Shown here: positions 18,487-28,635 of the stretch, in pieces
How the letters are laid out: the number at the start of each line of letters is the position of its first letter
Numbering within the stretch: position 1 is the stretch's first letter
Source of the DNA: Dehalococcoidia bacterium
GTDB taxonomy: Bacteria; Chloroflexota; Dehalococcoidia; Lucifugimonadales; Lucifugimonadaceae
DNA length: 35,246 nt
Direction of reading: 5' to 3'
Assembly (NCBI GenBank): GCA_014239685.1
Contig: JAAZYK010000006.1
Span: 1 to 35,246, forward strand
Notes under the pieces: model-generated
What the model saw: the letters and a program-made list of their open reading frames with translations, nothing else
Database searches by the model: none
What the model was told of the DNA's origin: nothing
Made by a program: the position numbers and the translations under genes

Positions 18487-19878
18487 ATAGCCGCTACCGA
18501 CTCTTCGGGCATTGATGCCGGAGATACTCAACAAGTCTCAACCCCTTCAAACTCCAACAAGCGCACAGGCATTTACCGCGGCTGGCCAATTGCCGGGATC
18601 GCATTCCTATCGTCAGGATTCGCCATCGGGATGGCGCAGTACGCTTTTGGTTCGTTCGTAGAGCCACTCGAACAGGAATTTGGATGGACTCGTACCCAGA
18701 TCAACTTTTCGTTGACCCTGGGTTTGACCACCGGGTTCTTATCTCCGCTTGTCGGCCGATGGATGGACAGGTTTGGAGCAAGACCTGTCATGGTCATTTC
18801 ACTTCTGTTTCTTGCCGCAGGTTTCCTGTTACGTGCGGTTATGACCAACGCTGGGAATGTGACGATACACACATCTCCAGACTTGATTTTCTGGCAACCG
18901 GATATCCATTTCACCTTCCTGACCCAGTTCTATCTGTTCAGCCTCCTCCTCTTTGTCGGATTTCCTGGTGCCACGGTCATGCCGGCTGGCCGGCTAATAT
19001 CGATCTGGTTCTCCCGAACACGCGGACGAATGATGGGAATCGTTACCGCCGGGAATAATTTCGGTGGATTGACTATGGTGCCGCTTGGCACTTTTGTGAT
19101 TGCTGCCGCAAGTTGGCGATGGGGTTACGCGGTATTTGGTCTCATCATCATCGGGATAGCAGTAGCCACGTGGTACCTGGTACGAGACAGGCCGGCAGAC
19201 GTCGCAAAAGAAAACAACAAACGTTGGTCGCCCCCCGAACTCGACGCAGCGACGGCAGCCGCTGCGGCCGCGGGTTACAGCATGAAACAGGTTCTCAGGA
19301 TGAAGACCTTCTACTTCATAACCATCGGTGTCACCGCGGCCATGTTTACCTACACTGCCGTGTTGACCCAATTAATCCCACATCTAGAGGCCGAAGGGTT
19401 CTCAAAAAACGAGGCCGCCGCGGGCCTTTCAATCGTTGCAGCATGCGGCATCATCAGCAAACTGGTATTCGGGCGACTCAGCGAAACGATAACGGCCAGA
19501 TGGGCGGCAGTTCTAAGTCTGAGCATTCAGACTGCCGGACTCGTGCTACTCGTCATCTCTGACGGCACCAGCATGGCCTGGTTGGCCGTGATCGTATTCG
19601 GCCTTGGCTTCGGTGGTATCGGGGCACTTATCCCCCTTACGGTAACTGAGGCATTTGGAATCCGTTACTTCGGAAGTATTCTCGGGACCATCAGCATGGT
19701 AGGAGTCTTACCCGTAGTAATTGGCCCATTAATGGCCGGGATCATTTTCGACAGAACGGACAACTATGATCTGGCGTTCGGGATCACAATCGTGATATTT
19801 ATGGTTGGCGCGGTGTTTATGACCCTAGCCAGCCCGCCCAGACGCCCTACGGCTGAGCCAGTACCGGCATCCACCTGA
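18487..19878 (+). CDS. MFS transporter; probable non-canonical start
   Basis: MFS signature VGRWMDRFGARPVMV. The track gives ATG 18631, but the coding frame (TGIYRGWPIAGIAFLSSGFAIG) continues upstream to a stop at 18439. GGAG at 18475 lies 8 nt before ATA 18487. Confidence 0.75.
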   Translation: MAATDSSGIDAGDTQQVSTPSNSNKRTGIYRGWPIAGIAFLSSGFAIGMAQYAFGSFVEPLEQEFGWTRTQINFSLTLGLTTGFLSPLVGRWMDRFGARPVMVISLLFLAAGFLLRAVMTNAGNVTIHTSPDLIFWQPDIHFTFLTQFYLFSLLLFVGFPGATVMPAGRLISIWFSRTRGRMMGIVTAGNNFGGLTMVPLGTFVIAAASWRWGYAVFGLIIIGIAVATWYLVRDRPADVAKENNKRWSPPELDAATAAAAAAGYSMKQVLRMKTFYFITIGVTAAMFTYTAVLTQLIPHLEAEGFSKNEAAAGLSIVAACGIISKLVFGRLSETITARWAAVLSLSIQTAGLVLLVISDGTSMAWLAVIVFGLGFGGIGALIPLTVTEAFGIRYFGSILGTISMVGVLPVVIGPLMAGIIFDRTDNYDLAFGITIVIFMVGAVFMTLASPPRRPTAEPVPAST

Positions 19879-20802
19879 TCAACCGAGCTCTGATCGAACC
19901 TCAGCTTCAAGTTTTCGCATGTACTTCAAACTGCGAGTATCCATCTCAAACTGGTCCCCTTCCCTGCCGCCTTCGATCGCTACATAACCGTCATAGCCTG
20001 CGTCGACCATGGCTGTCATGAGAAACCGATAATCCATCTCGCCGTCCTCAAGTGAGACCTTCCACGCCACCGCCCGCTCGTTTTCTGGGTGATTTACTCG
20101 CACCACGTTTTTGCAGTGCCAGTAAACACAAACGTCGGCCAGCGCTTTCACATTTTCCTCAGGTGTTTCTTCCGGTTCGTTATATTCCCACGCGACATTC
20201 CCGATATCAGGATTGATACCGAAGTTAGGACGGTCAACCAGGTCGTGTAGCAGTCGAGCCGACCAAGAGTTGTCGACCGGAGAGGCATGATGCATCTCTA
20301 TGGCGACTGTAATACCTCGGTCGGCTGCTTCGTCACATACAGGACGAATCGAATCAGCCACGCGTTCGTATAGATAAATTGACGCGTCTTTGGACGAATC
20401 CTGAGAATGAGTCCTCCCAGTCGCTTCCCAACCCGCAGGAAGATAGCGCTGAGGCGCCATGAGGTTGCCGACCACCAATAATGAGCCGACCCCTTCTGCA
20501 TAATCCACGCTTCTGCGTAATACATCGAAGTTACGCATTGCCGATTTCGCTTCTATGAGGGAACCACCAGCGCGGACAGCCACTATCGGTACCCCGAACC
20601 CTTCAAAGCGATCCTTAAATTCCTTAACGGCAGAGACCCCGTCAAGTAGTGACAGTGCGTTAGCACCCACTTCCAACCCTTCATATCCGTGCTTACTGAC
20701 AGATCGAAGCCATGCATCTGTGAAGTGTGAAGGGCGCGCGCTCCAGGTGCTGTAAACATCTGGGAATGCAGCCTGTCGTCTATTCGCGTAGCAGTACTTC
20801 AT
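19879..20802 (-). CDS. Sugar-phosphate isomerase/epimerase-like TIM barrel (AP endonuclease 2 / xylose isomerase-like), paralog 2
   Basis: MKYCYANRRQAAFPD..., VAIEMHHASPVDNSWSARLLHDLVDRPNFGINPDIGN, VYWHCKNVVRVNHPENERA. Confidence 0.85.
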   Translation of the reverse strand: MKYCYANRRQAAFPDVYSTWSARPSHFTDAWLRSVSKHGYEGLEVGANALSLLDGVSAVKEFKDRFEGFGVPIVAVRAGGSLIEAKSAMRNFDVLRRSVDYAEGVGSLLVVGNLMAPQRYLPAGWEATGRTHSQDSSKDASIYLYERVADSIRPVCDEAADRGITVAIEMHHASPVDNSWSARLLHDLVDRPNFGINPDIGNVAWEYNEPEETPEENVKALADVCVYWHCKNVVRVNHPENERAVAWKVSLEDGEMDYRFLMTAMVDAGYDGYVAIEGGREGDQFEMDTRSLKYMRKLEAEVRSELG

Positions 20803-20827
20803 AGAATTTTTCACACCTGAAAACACA

Positions 20828-20855
20828 TTGAGGCGGGCCGAAGCCCGCCTCAATT
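20828..20855 (-). terminator. Intrinsic terminator between the two isomerase paralogs
   Basis: Perfect 12-bp stem ATTGAGGCGGGC/GCCCGCCTCAAT with a TTCG loop on the minus strand, followed by GTGTTTTC. Confidence 0.8.
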
Positions 20856-20883
20856 AGCAATTCGAACTTAGTGGAGTGGAGAT

Positions 20884-21807
20884 CTATCCTCGTCCAGCGT
20901 CAATGTCAGAAAGTACCGACTTCGCGTACTCAACGCTTTTCCCATCCGCCAGCCATTGATCCCCGGTCACAGCACCCTCGATTGCCATGTAGCCGTTGTA
21001 ACCGGCTTCGGACATAGCTGTGATGGCGTAGCGATAGTCGATTTCACCATCCGAAATCGGGACACGGAGGAACACCGAGCGTTCATTCTCCGGATGATTC
21101 ACCCGAAACAGGTTCTTACAGTGCCAGTACACCGAGATAGGGGCAACCGACTTGATATGTGCATCCGTTGTTTCTTCCGGCGTATCGTAGGTCCAGTAGA
21201 CGTTACCCAAGTCCGGGTTGATGCCAAAATTGTCACGGTCCACCAGATCGTTGATCAAGTGCGCAGACCAAGAGTTATCCACTAGAGAATTCTGGTGCAC
21301 CTCTACCGAGATCGTTACGCCCTTGTCACCGGCTACATCGCTGGCTTCCTGTAGTTCCTGGCCCAGTCGCTCGTAATCGTAAATCATGGCGTCACGGCTG
21401 GCGTCCTGGGACTTGTACCAACCAGAGCCACTCCCAGGTTTGCCCGGGTAACGTGTCGGAGCACTTAGGGCACCATTGACGATGTCCGCGCCGACCGTCT
21501 GTGCAGTGTCGATCATTCGGTGCAGACGGTCACGGTTCTGCTGATATCCGGCGGCGGCGGTCAGCGAACCACCCGACCGTATGGCCATTGCAGGAACGCC
21601 ATGGTCGGCAAGTCGCTTTCCGAAATCCTTTACCTTTTGATCGGTACCCAGCGCCTCAAGCGCTTGAAAACCGATCTCCATCCCATCCATACCTATGTCC
21701 TGCGCTTTGGATAGGAATTTATCGGTATAGTCCTCCGCTTTAACGTCCCAGTTGGGCTGGCTGTCTGGGTACAAAGCGTGACGTCGGTTTGCGTAACAAA
21801 ACTTCAT
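20884..21807 (-). CDS. Sugar-phosphate isomerase/epimerase-like TIM barrel, paralog 1
   Basis: MKFCYANRRHALYPD..., VTISVEVHQNSLVDNSWSAHLINDLVDRDNFGINPDLGN, VYWHCKNLFRVNHPENERS. Same 924-bp length as its neighbour. Confidence 0.85.
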   Translation of the reverse strand: MKFCYANRRHALYPDSQPNWDVKAEDYTDKFLSKAQDIGMDGMEIGFQALEALGTDQKVKDFGKRLADHGVPAMAIRSGGSLTAAAGYQQNRDRLHRMIDTAQTVGADIVNGALSAPTRYPGKPGSGSGWYKSQDASRDAMIYDYERLGQELQEASDVAGDKGVTISVEVHQNSLVDNSWSAHLINDLVDRDNFGINPDLGNVYWTYDTPEETTDAHIKSVAPISVYWHCKNLFRVNHPENERSVFLRVPISDGEIDYRYAITAMSEAGYNGYMAIEGAVTGDQWLADGKSVEYAKSVLSDIDAGRG

Positions 21808-22028
21808 CGAATCGACCTTCTTAAAGCGCTTATCCTGATCGTGAATAACAGGATTATATTAGCCTAGTTCGAGCGACCGGAGTCTAGCACGACGTAGGCT
21901 CTCAGACCTCAAATCTCCATAACCCACCGACGAGACGACCTGCGCAGCGACTGTATGATTACGCCGCTTTATTTAAATTTCGCAATTCGTTGTCCCATCA
22001 CAGATCAACGTAAAGGCATTCCATTCAT

Positions 22029-23207
22029 ATGAAAATCACCGACATTAAGGTCTGGCCGACACGCGTCGTGGAAAACCGATCCTGGATATTTATCGAGGTC
22101 AACACCGACGAGGGCATCACCGGATTCGGGGAGGCGACTAACTCCGGTGGCGGCGGCGTGATTATGGTCGCCCGCTTAGTCGAGCTCATCCGTGACACTG
22201 TGCAGGGCGCCGACTTCGCAGAAGGCCTGATCGGACAGGACGCAAACGACATAGAGCGGATCTGGCAAAACCTGTACCGACGATTTACCACACTTGGCCC
22301 ACGCGGCCTTGTGACGTCGGTGATCAGCGGCATCGATATGGCTTTATGGGACATCAAGGGCAAAGCCCTCGGCGTTCCCGTCTACGAGCTGCTGGGCGGC
22401 AAGGTCAGAGACAGCATCCAGCTCTACACTCACGTATCAAACCAGGCCGACCCTGTTGCTGCCGCCCGCCATGCTCGCGAGGTTGTGGATATGGGTCACA
22501 CCGCCCTCAAGACCGACCCTTTCTCGCCCGAGATGGGGCAGTACCATCGCCGCTACATGGACGGTCGTATCTCAGCTGCCGGAGCCCAACATGGGGTCGA
22601 CGTGATGACCGCTATCCGGGAAGAGGTCGGCCCGGAAATTGATCTAATGATCGATGCCCACGGCAACTTCAACGTAGCGACAGCGATAGACCTGTGCAAT
22701 CGTATGACGGCGATTAATCTGACCTGGTTCGAGGAGCCGGTTCAGCCGGAAAGCCTGAACGCACTCAGGCAGGTGAAGGCAGGAACAGATGTCCCGCTTT
22801 GCGTCGGTGAGCGGTTGTACACGCGCTATGATTTCGCCGACGTTCTGTCTGAGGGTCTAGCGAACTACATCATGCCGGACATCTGCTGGACCGGCGGTAT
22901 CTCGGAGATGCGCAAGATTGCCACGCTTGCGGAGACCTACTACGTTCCTATCAGCCCGCACGATGCAAGTGGTTCGCTGAACGTAGTTGGCGGTGCTCAC
23001 GTGATGATGGCGACGCCAAACTTCTACCGGTTGGAAACCTCAAGGCCAAATCCAGATCAGTACAACCGCGTGCTTACGGAACCAATCGAGTTTGTTGATG
23101 GTTACCTCACCCTTCCGGATAAGCCGGGACTCGGAGTGGCCTTAGACATAGAGTTTATGGCGGCCCACCCGGACCCACACTGGGCGCAAGCGGGCGGCAG
23201 TAACTAA
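22029..23207 (+). CDS. Mandelate racemase/muconate lactonizing enzyme (enolase superfamily), sugar-acid dehydratase-like
   Basis: ALWDIKGKALGVPVYELLGGKVRD, IDLMIDAHGNF, WFEEPVQPES, CVGERLYTRYDF, ISPHDASGSLN. Confidence 0.92.
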   Translation: MKITDIKVWPTRVVENRSWIFIEVNTDEGITGFGEATNSGGGGVIMVARLVELIRDTVQGADFAEGLIGQDANDIERIWQNLYRRFTTLGPRGLVTSVISGIDMALWDIKGKALGVPVYELLGGKVRDSIQLYTHVSNQADPVAAARHAREVVDMGHTALKTDPFSPEMGQYHRRYMDGRISAAGAQHGVDVMTAIREEVGPEIDLMIDAHGNFNVATAIDLCNRMTAINLTWFEEPVQPESLNALRQVKAGTDVPLCVGERLYTRYDFADVLSEGLANYIMPDICWTGGISEMRKIATLAETYYVPISPHDASGSLNVVGGAHVMMATPNFYRLETSRPNPDQYNRVLTEPIEFVDGYLTLPDKPGLGVALDIEFMAAHPDPHWAQAGGSN

Positions 23208-23293
23208 CCAGGCAGAGATTACAATCTCGTTCACTGGGAAAATACCGGTATACGCTAACCCAATGATCTTGATCCTTAGATCAAAGAAATAGA

Positions 23294-24499
23294 TTGGCTG
23301 CGATATCCGCCAGAAAAGGTGGGAGTATCGGACTAAGTGAGTCCGATCGCCGCCGCGGTGTTATCACCGTCACCGTGGCGACGATCTTTCTGTACCTTTC
23401 CCTTTACCTGTACGTACCGTTCCTACCGCTTCGTGCAGCTGAACTAGGCGCGAGCAACACCATGATCGGTGCCGTCATCGCCGGGTTCGCTGTGGGACAG
23501 GTCGTACTACGCCTGCCCATCGGTATTGGCGCAGACCTGATCGGCCGACGCAAACCTTTCGCCGTTGGCTCTCTCGTACTTGCGACCCTTGGTGGGTTAG
23601 GACTGGCACTCGCACCCAACACCGAGATGCTGCTTGCAGCAAGACTACTTACCGGTGCGTCTGTCGCCGGTTGGGTGGCGATCACAATCCTGTTTTCATC
23701 CTATTACCGCCCAGAAGAGACATCAAAAGCGATGTCTCGGATTATGACTGTTTGGGCCGCAGGACTTGTTCTCGGAACTTTCTCCGGTGGGATAGTGGCA
23801 GATCTGTTCGGAGTAAAGGCGACATTCTGGGGTGCAGTAGGCGCTGGTGTTATCGGTACTGCACTCATCCTGTCTGCGCCGGAGCCAGTCATGGAGAAGA
23901 CCGATAGATACGGATTCGATACGCTCAAGAAGGTTGCTACATCAGGGTTCTTGCTGCGATTATCCCTGATCGGTATAACCGTTCAGTTTGTTGCATTCGC
24001 GACCTATTTCGCTTTTGTCCCCGTATATGCCGAAAGTATCGGCGCGTCCCTGTCCACGATCGGATACATAACAACATTCACGTTGGCAGCGGCTATGACG
24101 GGAACGTTGATCGCCCCATTCGTGATAGCTCGAATCGGATACCGTGCAACGATACCAGCGACGTTGATCGTTGTTGGCGCCGCAACGGCGGCCGTCACGC
24201 TCACCAACTCCACTCTCTCTCTACTCATCATCCAGGGCATCGCCGGACTCGGTCACGGCCTTTTATCCGCTGCCCTCATGGCACTTGCGGCCCTTTCCGC
24301 CGTTCCGCGACTCCGCGCCACAGCAATGGGCTTATACCAGTCATCCTACGGAGTAGGCGTACTTGCCGGACCACTGGCGGCGGGTTTCGTTGCGGACAGG
24401 TCTGGATTAAACGAAGTCTTCGTCGTCACAGCAGGGGTGGCAGTGGTCGGTGCCGGACTGGCCTCAATCACGCGCATGCCGCCCAACACGAACGTCTGA
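23294..24499 (+). CDS. MFS transporter
   Basis: IGIGADLIGRRKPFAVGS loop motif and about 12 hydrophobic segments. TTG start. Confidence 0.88.
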   Translation: MAAISARKGGSIGLSESDRRRGVITVTVATIFLYLSLYLYVPFLPLRAAELGASNTMIGAVIAGFAVGQVVLRLPIGIGADLIGRRKPFAVGSLVLATLGGLGLALAPNTEMLLAARLLTGASVAGWVAITILFSSYYRPEETSKAMSRIMTVWAAGLVLGTFSGGIVADLFGVKATFWGAVGAGVIGTALILSAPEPVMEKTDRYGFDTLKKVATSGFLLRLSLIGITVQFVAFATYFAFVPVYAESIGASLSTIGYITTFTLAAAMTGTLIAPFVIARIGYRATIPATLIVVGAATAAVTLTNSTLSLLIIQGIAGLGHGLLSAALMALAALSAVPRLRATAMGLYQSSYGVGVLAGPLAAGFVADRSGLNEVFVVTAGVAVVGAGLASITRMPPNTNV

Positions 24500-24506
24500 T
24501 TCGAAA

Positions 24507-25433
24507 TCAATCCCCAAACACCGGTTGCATCCAAGCTTTTTCGCCGTTGGAGGCGTACACGGTCGCGCGCACGTAGTCGTCTGAACGCGATAAGGTGAAT
24601 CGGGCGGAATTTCCGGAAGTGGTCCACAACTCACGACCGTTTGGACCGGTGAAAACAGTCCTGTACTTAAGCTGAAGTTCGGTCTCTGTCTCCAACTCTA
24701 TAACGATCTCTCGCCCTCGCACCTCCAATTCGGCAAATTTCACACCGGTGGAGGCATAAAAGTCTCCGCGCTCCATAGCCGAAAGAAGAGATTCATCAGA
24801 CACTCCGTCGGCTCTGACCGATATCCAACCTCGGCCAGGATTAGACCGTCGTGGTCCGAACTCCCCTTGGAAGTGGTGTGCATCGTCAGTCGCGACCCCA
24901 AACATCCGACGACCTGAGGCAAGAACTCGATCCCATATCGACTCGGCACTGGGGCTTGCGCCACCACCCTCGTTATTCACACCAGGGTGACCGTTAAACA
25001 CCTCCATAGCCCAGGCTCCATGGGTGGCGATAATCTCCCTGTCGCTGTAAGACCATTTGAAATTCGGATGGTTGAGCGTTGCAAGGCCACCAGCTTCTTC
25101 TATGGCGTCTATATTGACCTGCAGGGTCTCTACCAGCGTCCGTGCTTCGCGCTGGCCTACCAGTTCGCGCGTGCCGATCCCGCCCAGATGAACAGGAACC
25201 TCTCCGAAAGCGGCCGTAATCTCCTCACCCGGGATCAGGTGAGGCCATTTCGCACGTTCAGCTTCGGTGCCGTCAAGAATGGTTCTATGGTTGTGATCCG
25301 ATAACACAAGAAAGTCGTAATCGTGATCGTGGTACCACTCCGATACGTGCTCCGGCGGCGTATCACCCGGTCCACGTTCACTTGCAGATGTGTGAGTGTG
25401 GAGGTTGCCCTTGAACCAGTGCTTGTTTGACAT
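24507..25433 (-). CDS. PHP-domain (CehA/McbA-type) metal-dependent phosphoesterase
   Basis: KGNLHTHTSASERGPGDTPPEHVSEWYHDHDYDFLVLSDHNH, GLATLNHPNF, GVATDDAHHF. Confidence 0.88.
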   Translation of the reverse strand: MSNKHWFKGNLHTHTSASERGPGDTPPEHVSEWYHDHDYDFLVLSDHNHRTILDGTEAERAKWPHLIPGEEITAAFGEVPVHLGGIGTRELVGQREARTLVETLQVNIDAIEEAGGLATLNHPNFKWSYSDREIIATHGAWAMEVFNGHPGVNNEGGGASPSAESIWDRVLASGRRMFGVATDDAHHFQGEFGPRRSNPGRGWISVRADGVSDESLLSAMERGDFYASTGVKFAELEVRGREIVIELETETELQLKYRTVFTGPNGRELWTTSGNSARFTLSRSDDYVRATVYASNGEKAWMQPVFGD

Positions 25434-25757
25434 CGGGTAAGCCTACACGCGCTCCTTACGGATGCGAACCGTCACTTCCCGGTGACGCCAAGAAAGATTA
25501 ACCGAGGCCAGAATTCGGTCTCGAAATGGGCCAAGTGAATCGAGGTTACTGCACAATATCGGGCGCCTCCCAACCCGCGCCGTATCGCCCATTACGTAAC
25601 CTGACGACTTCAAATGCGTGTTTCGCTTACCTGCTACCGGTCGAGAGTCAAATTGCATATTAGTGAGCAACTGTTCTGGTCGAATCCCCTCCCATTTGAC
25701 AGTCGCCACGCTCCATCCGAGACTCCGCCCACGGACAATCATGAAAGGCGATGACGA

Positions 25758-26414
25758 TTGACAGGCGATCCAAAGCAACCATTGACAGGCCGATCTTTAC
25801 TTCCAGGTTTCTGGGAGGTCGGAGCGTCAATCCATAACGAGATCATGGGCCTGACTGAAGAAGAATTGGCCTGGACGTCTGACCGGTTTGAATGGGCTGA
25901 ATGGAGCATCTCCAGACAGACCAGCCACATGGCATCGATGCTGTATCGCTGGATGTTGCTCCGGTGGGGCGAACAGCTATTTCCAGAAGGGCCGGGACTG
26001 GATGATTCAGAAATCACGGCCCTCGCCGCGTCCGATACTGATCGCGCCCTCGACGAGAATATTTTCAAAAGTATCGACGACATTACCCATGCCCTCGATA
26101 ACGGGCTGGCGCTTGCACAAAAATTGCTAGATTCCCACACCGTGGTCCAGATGCGGCACATGACCATTGAGTCAGTACAGGGGCAGCACTGGGACCTGAT
26201 GATCAATGCCCACCCGACCGGCATAGACCGGGACAGGAAGACCGGAATATCCATCCTCACAATGGAGGGCACCTTCCGGCACATGTACTTCGAGTTAATC
26301 ACGCACCTGTTCAACATCCAGCGGCTCAAGCGAGCACAGGGTCTAGAAGCCGCATCAGATCTACCCAGTGTCGGCTATTACGTGCTCGACGGATGGGACG
26401 TTTCCGAGGCGTGA
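25758..26414 (+). CDS. DinB-family putative metal-dependent hydrolase
   Basis: Helical DinB-like protein with WSISRQTSHMASMLYRWMLLRWGEQLFP and FRHMYFELITHLFNIQRLKRAQGL. TTG start. Confidence 0.65.
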   Translation: MTGDPKQPLTGRSLLPGFWEVGASIHNEIMGLTEEELAWTSDRFEWAEWSISRQTSHMASMLYRWMLLRWGEQLFPEGPGLDDSEITALAASDTDRALDENIFKSIDDITHALDNGLALAQKLLDSHTVVQMRHMTIESVQGQHWDLMINAHPTGIDRDRKTGISILTMEGTFRHMYFELITHLFNIQRLKRAQGLEAASDLPSVGYYVLDGWDVSEA

Positions 26415-26642
26415 AAGACCTAGATTTGGATCCGGAGTTGGAGAAGTAATTCTGGCAACAACACCGTAGGGACGATGCCTGCCCTAACTACACCCGTACT
26501 TCAACATCAGGATTATGGGATCGGCAACAAATAAGCGACTTCCAGATGCCCTCTCTCCCAACGGGAGATGGTGTGTGGAAGAAGAACATTCCTGCTCCCA
26601 GACGGTTAACAGCACACAAATACGTAGCTATCGGAGACAAAC

Positions 26643-27551
26643 GTGGCAGACAAGCGAAAAGTCCTGATAACCGGCGGGGCCGGGTACCTGGCGGGGATGC
26701 TGTGCGAGGGGCTATCGGACAGGTTCAATTTCTCGCTCGTCGATGCCGTAGAGAAGCGTGACGGTGATCCGCGGCCGGACGTCGCCGTACGAGATCTGAT
26801 CGACCCCGACGTATCAAAGTACGAGGACGTCTTTGAAGGAGTCGATACCGTCATCCATCTCGCGTACAAAAACCCGGGAGGCATGTTTGGAAGCGCCGTG
26901 GCACCGCTCGAACGCTTTCCGATCGAAATGCAGAATATCCTGATGGCGTTTAACGTTCTCAGCTGCGCCCACAGCGCCGGGGTGCGCAGGGTGCTGATCG
27001 CCACATCAAACTCGGTCACAAGTTGGACGGAACAAAACCGCATCCATTCGCGACTACAGGACGTTATCCACCCGGACGACGCACCGTTCCCTGCCTCGTT
27101 CTACGGCTGGGCCAAGCTTTCCTACGAGCAACTCGCCTTCCTGTTTGCCAATGGCGATATCGGACGGAAGATGGACATCGTCTCGATGCGTATTGGAGCC
27201 CCAAGGCCTGTGGAGTTGGCCGACTACGGTGACGATATGAACCGATATAAACGAGACCTCGCCGCATACATCAGTCCCCGTGACTGGCGCCAATTTGTTA
27301 CACGCGCAATCGAGACAGATGACATCTCAAACTCGGACGGTGTGCCCTTCATTATCGGCTACGTGGTGAGCGAGAACACCCGTCGGTTCATGTCGATCGA
27401 AAACACTCGACGCATCCTAGACTACAAGCCAGAGGACGACGCAGAAGTGATCTGGGCGGAAGATATACGAAACGCGCTGGCGGGCGAAATCCCACATCCG
27501 GGGCGAGTTGGCCCCGGACGCGCAGGCGGAGCATCTACCCAGGGTCAGTAA
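26643..27551 (+). CDS. NAD-dependent epimerase/dehydratase family, uronate dehydrogenase-like
   Basis: KVLITGGAGYLAGMLCEGL, VDTVIHLAYKN, SFYGWAKLSYEQLA, VSMRIGAPRP, IIGYVVSENTRRFMSIENTRRILDYKPEDDAEV. GTG start. Confidence 0.82.
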   Translation: MADKRKVLITGGAGYLAGMLCEGLSDRFNFSLVDAVEKRDGDPRPDVAVRDLIDPDVSKYEDVFEGVDTVIHLAYKNPGGMFGSAVAPLERFPIEMQNILMAFNVLSCAHSAGVRRVLIATSNSVTSWTEQNRIHSRLQDVIHPDDAPFPASFYGWAKLSYEQLAFLFANGDIGRKMDIVSMRIGAPRPVELADYGDDMNRYKRDLAAYISPRDWRQFVTRAIETDDISNSDGVPFIIGYVVSENTRRFMSIENTRRILDYKPEDDAEVIWAEDIRNALAGEIPHPGRVGPGRAGGASTQGQ

Positions 27552-27587
27552 CGATGGTTACGCCCTCTAGAAGGTGGTCATGGCGAT

Positions 27588-28451
27588 ATGGATGACAACA
27601 CCCTGGAAGTTACGCTTCTCGGCACAGGATCACCGATTTTCGTGCCAGGACGATATTCGATCAGCACCCTTATCAGAGCCGGCGATAATTACCTGCTCTT
27701 CGACTGTGGTCGCGGGGCAAGCATCCGGCTTCACGAGACAGGTTTGCACCCGGGCCACATCAACAAACTATTCCTCACACATCTCCACTCGGACCACGTC
27801 GTGGGAATTCCTGATTTCTACATCTCAGGCTGGTTCACGACCTATGGCCGGCGGCAGGGACCGCTTCGAGTGTGGGGGCCTGAAGGTTCGGCCGCAATGA
27901 TGTCGAACCTAGACAGTGCATTCGAATTCGATGAAGGCGTCCGGGCCGCCGAGATGAAGATCCACCACAACGCCAACAAGACCCATGACATCGAACCCGG
28001 CGTGATTTTCGAGGAGGACGGCATTCGCGTAACCGCTTTTTACGTCGACCACCGGCCTATCTCGCCAGCCCTAGGATTCAAAGTTGAATTCGCTGGCCGC
28101 TCCGTCGTTCTCTCGGGAGATACTCGCCCGACCGATTCGGTGATCAAACATGGCGCTGGTGCAGACCTGCTCATCCATGAAGTGATTTGCGGTGACAAAG
28201 ACAACGCACCGGAACCTGAACAGTTTGAACGGATCATCGCTCACCACACAACACCTCAGCAGGCTGGCGACATATTCACAAAGGCCCAACCCCGGTTAGC
28301 CGTGTACTCGCATATCGTTCTGCTGACCGGCGCCGACTCCAGAATGCTGGAACACCAGACGAGAGAGACATATGGAGGTCCGCTCCTAGTTGGAGAAGAT
28401 CTAACGCGCATCACGATCGGAAACGAGATCACGACAGAACGCCTGTCCTGA
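27588..28451 (+). CDS. MBL-fold metallo-hydrolase (RNase Z/arylsulfatase-like)
   Basis: LLGTGSP, FLTHLHSDHVVGIPD, VLSGDTRPTD, HEVICG, AHHTTPQQAGDIF. Confidence 0.9.
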   Translation: MDDNTLEVTLLGTGSPIFVPGRYSISTLIRAGDNYLLFDCGRGASIRLHETGLHPGHINKLFLTHLHSDHVVGIPDFYISGWFTTYGRRQGPLRVWGPEGSAAMMSNLDSAFEFDEGVRAAEMKIHHNANKTHDIEPGVIFEEDGIRVTAFYVDHRPISPALGFKVEFAGRSVVLSGDTRPTDSVIKHGAGADLLIHEVICGDKDNAPEPEQFERIIAHHTTPQQAGDIFTKAQPRLAVYSHIVLLTGADSRMLEHQTRETYGGPLLVGEDLTRITIGNEITTERLS

Positions 28452-28558
28452 CTCCTTTAGAGTAGTTCCCGCCTCGCGTGGATTCCCGTCTCCCGTCCGA
28501 GAGAGAGCGCAGCAGGAGATAGTTGTCGCTTGAAGAAACGCGTCCGGCGTAAGCCGCC

Positions 28559-28588
28559 CCCTCGTGAGCCTTAGGACACCCACGAGGG
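28559..28588. terminator. Candidate bidirectional terminator hairpin between convergent genes
   Basis: CCCTCGTG (28559-28566) / CACGAGGG (28581-28588); no clear T-tract. Confidence 0.4.
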
Positions 28589-28635
28589 TGAGGACCAGGT
28601 CACGCCCTTACATCAGTGCGGGATCAGGGTTCCGC

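Noticed and set aside
25443-25778. 111-aa minus-strand ORF between PHP and DinB genes
   Set aside because: No family signature and low-quality composition. The region is more likely the divergent 5' region; not supported enough to call.
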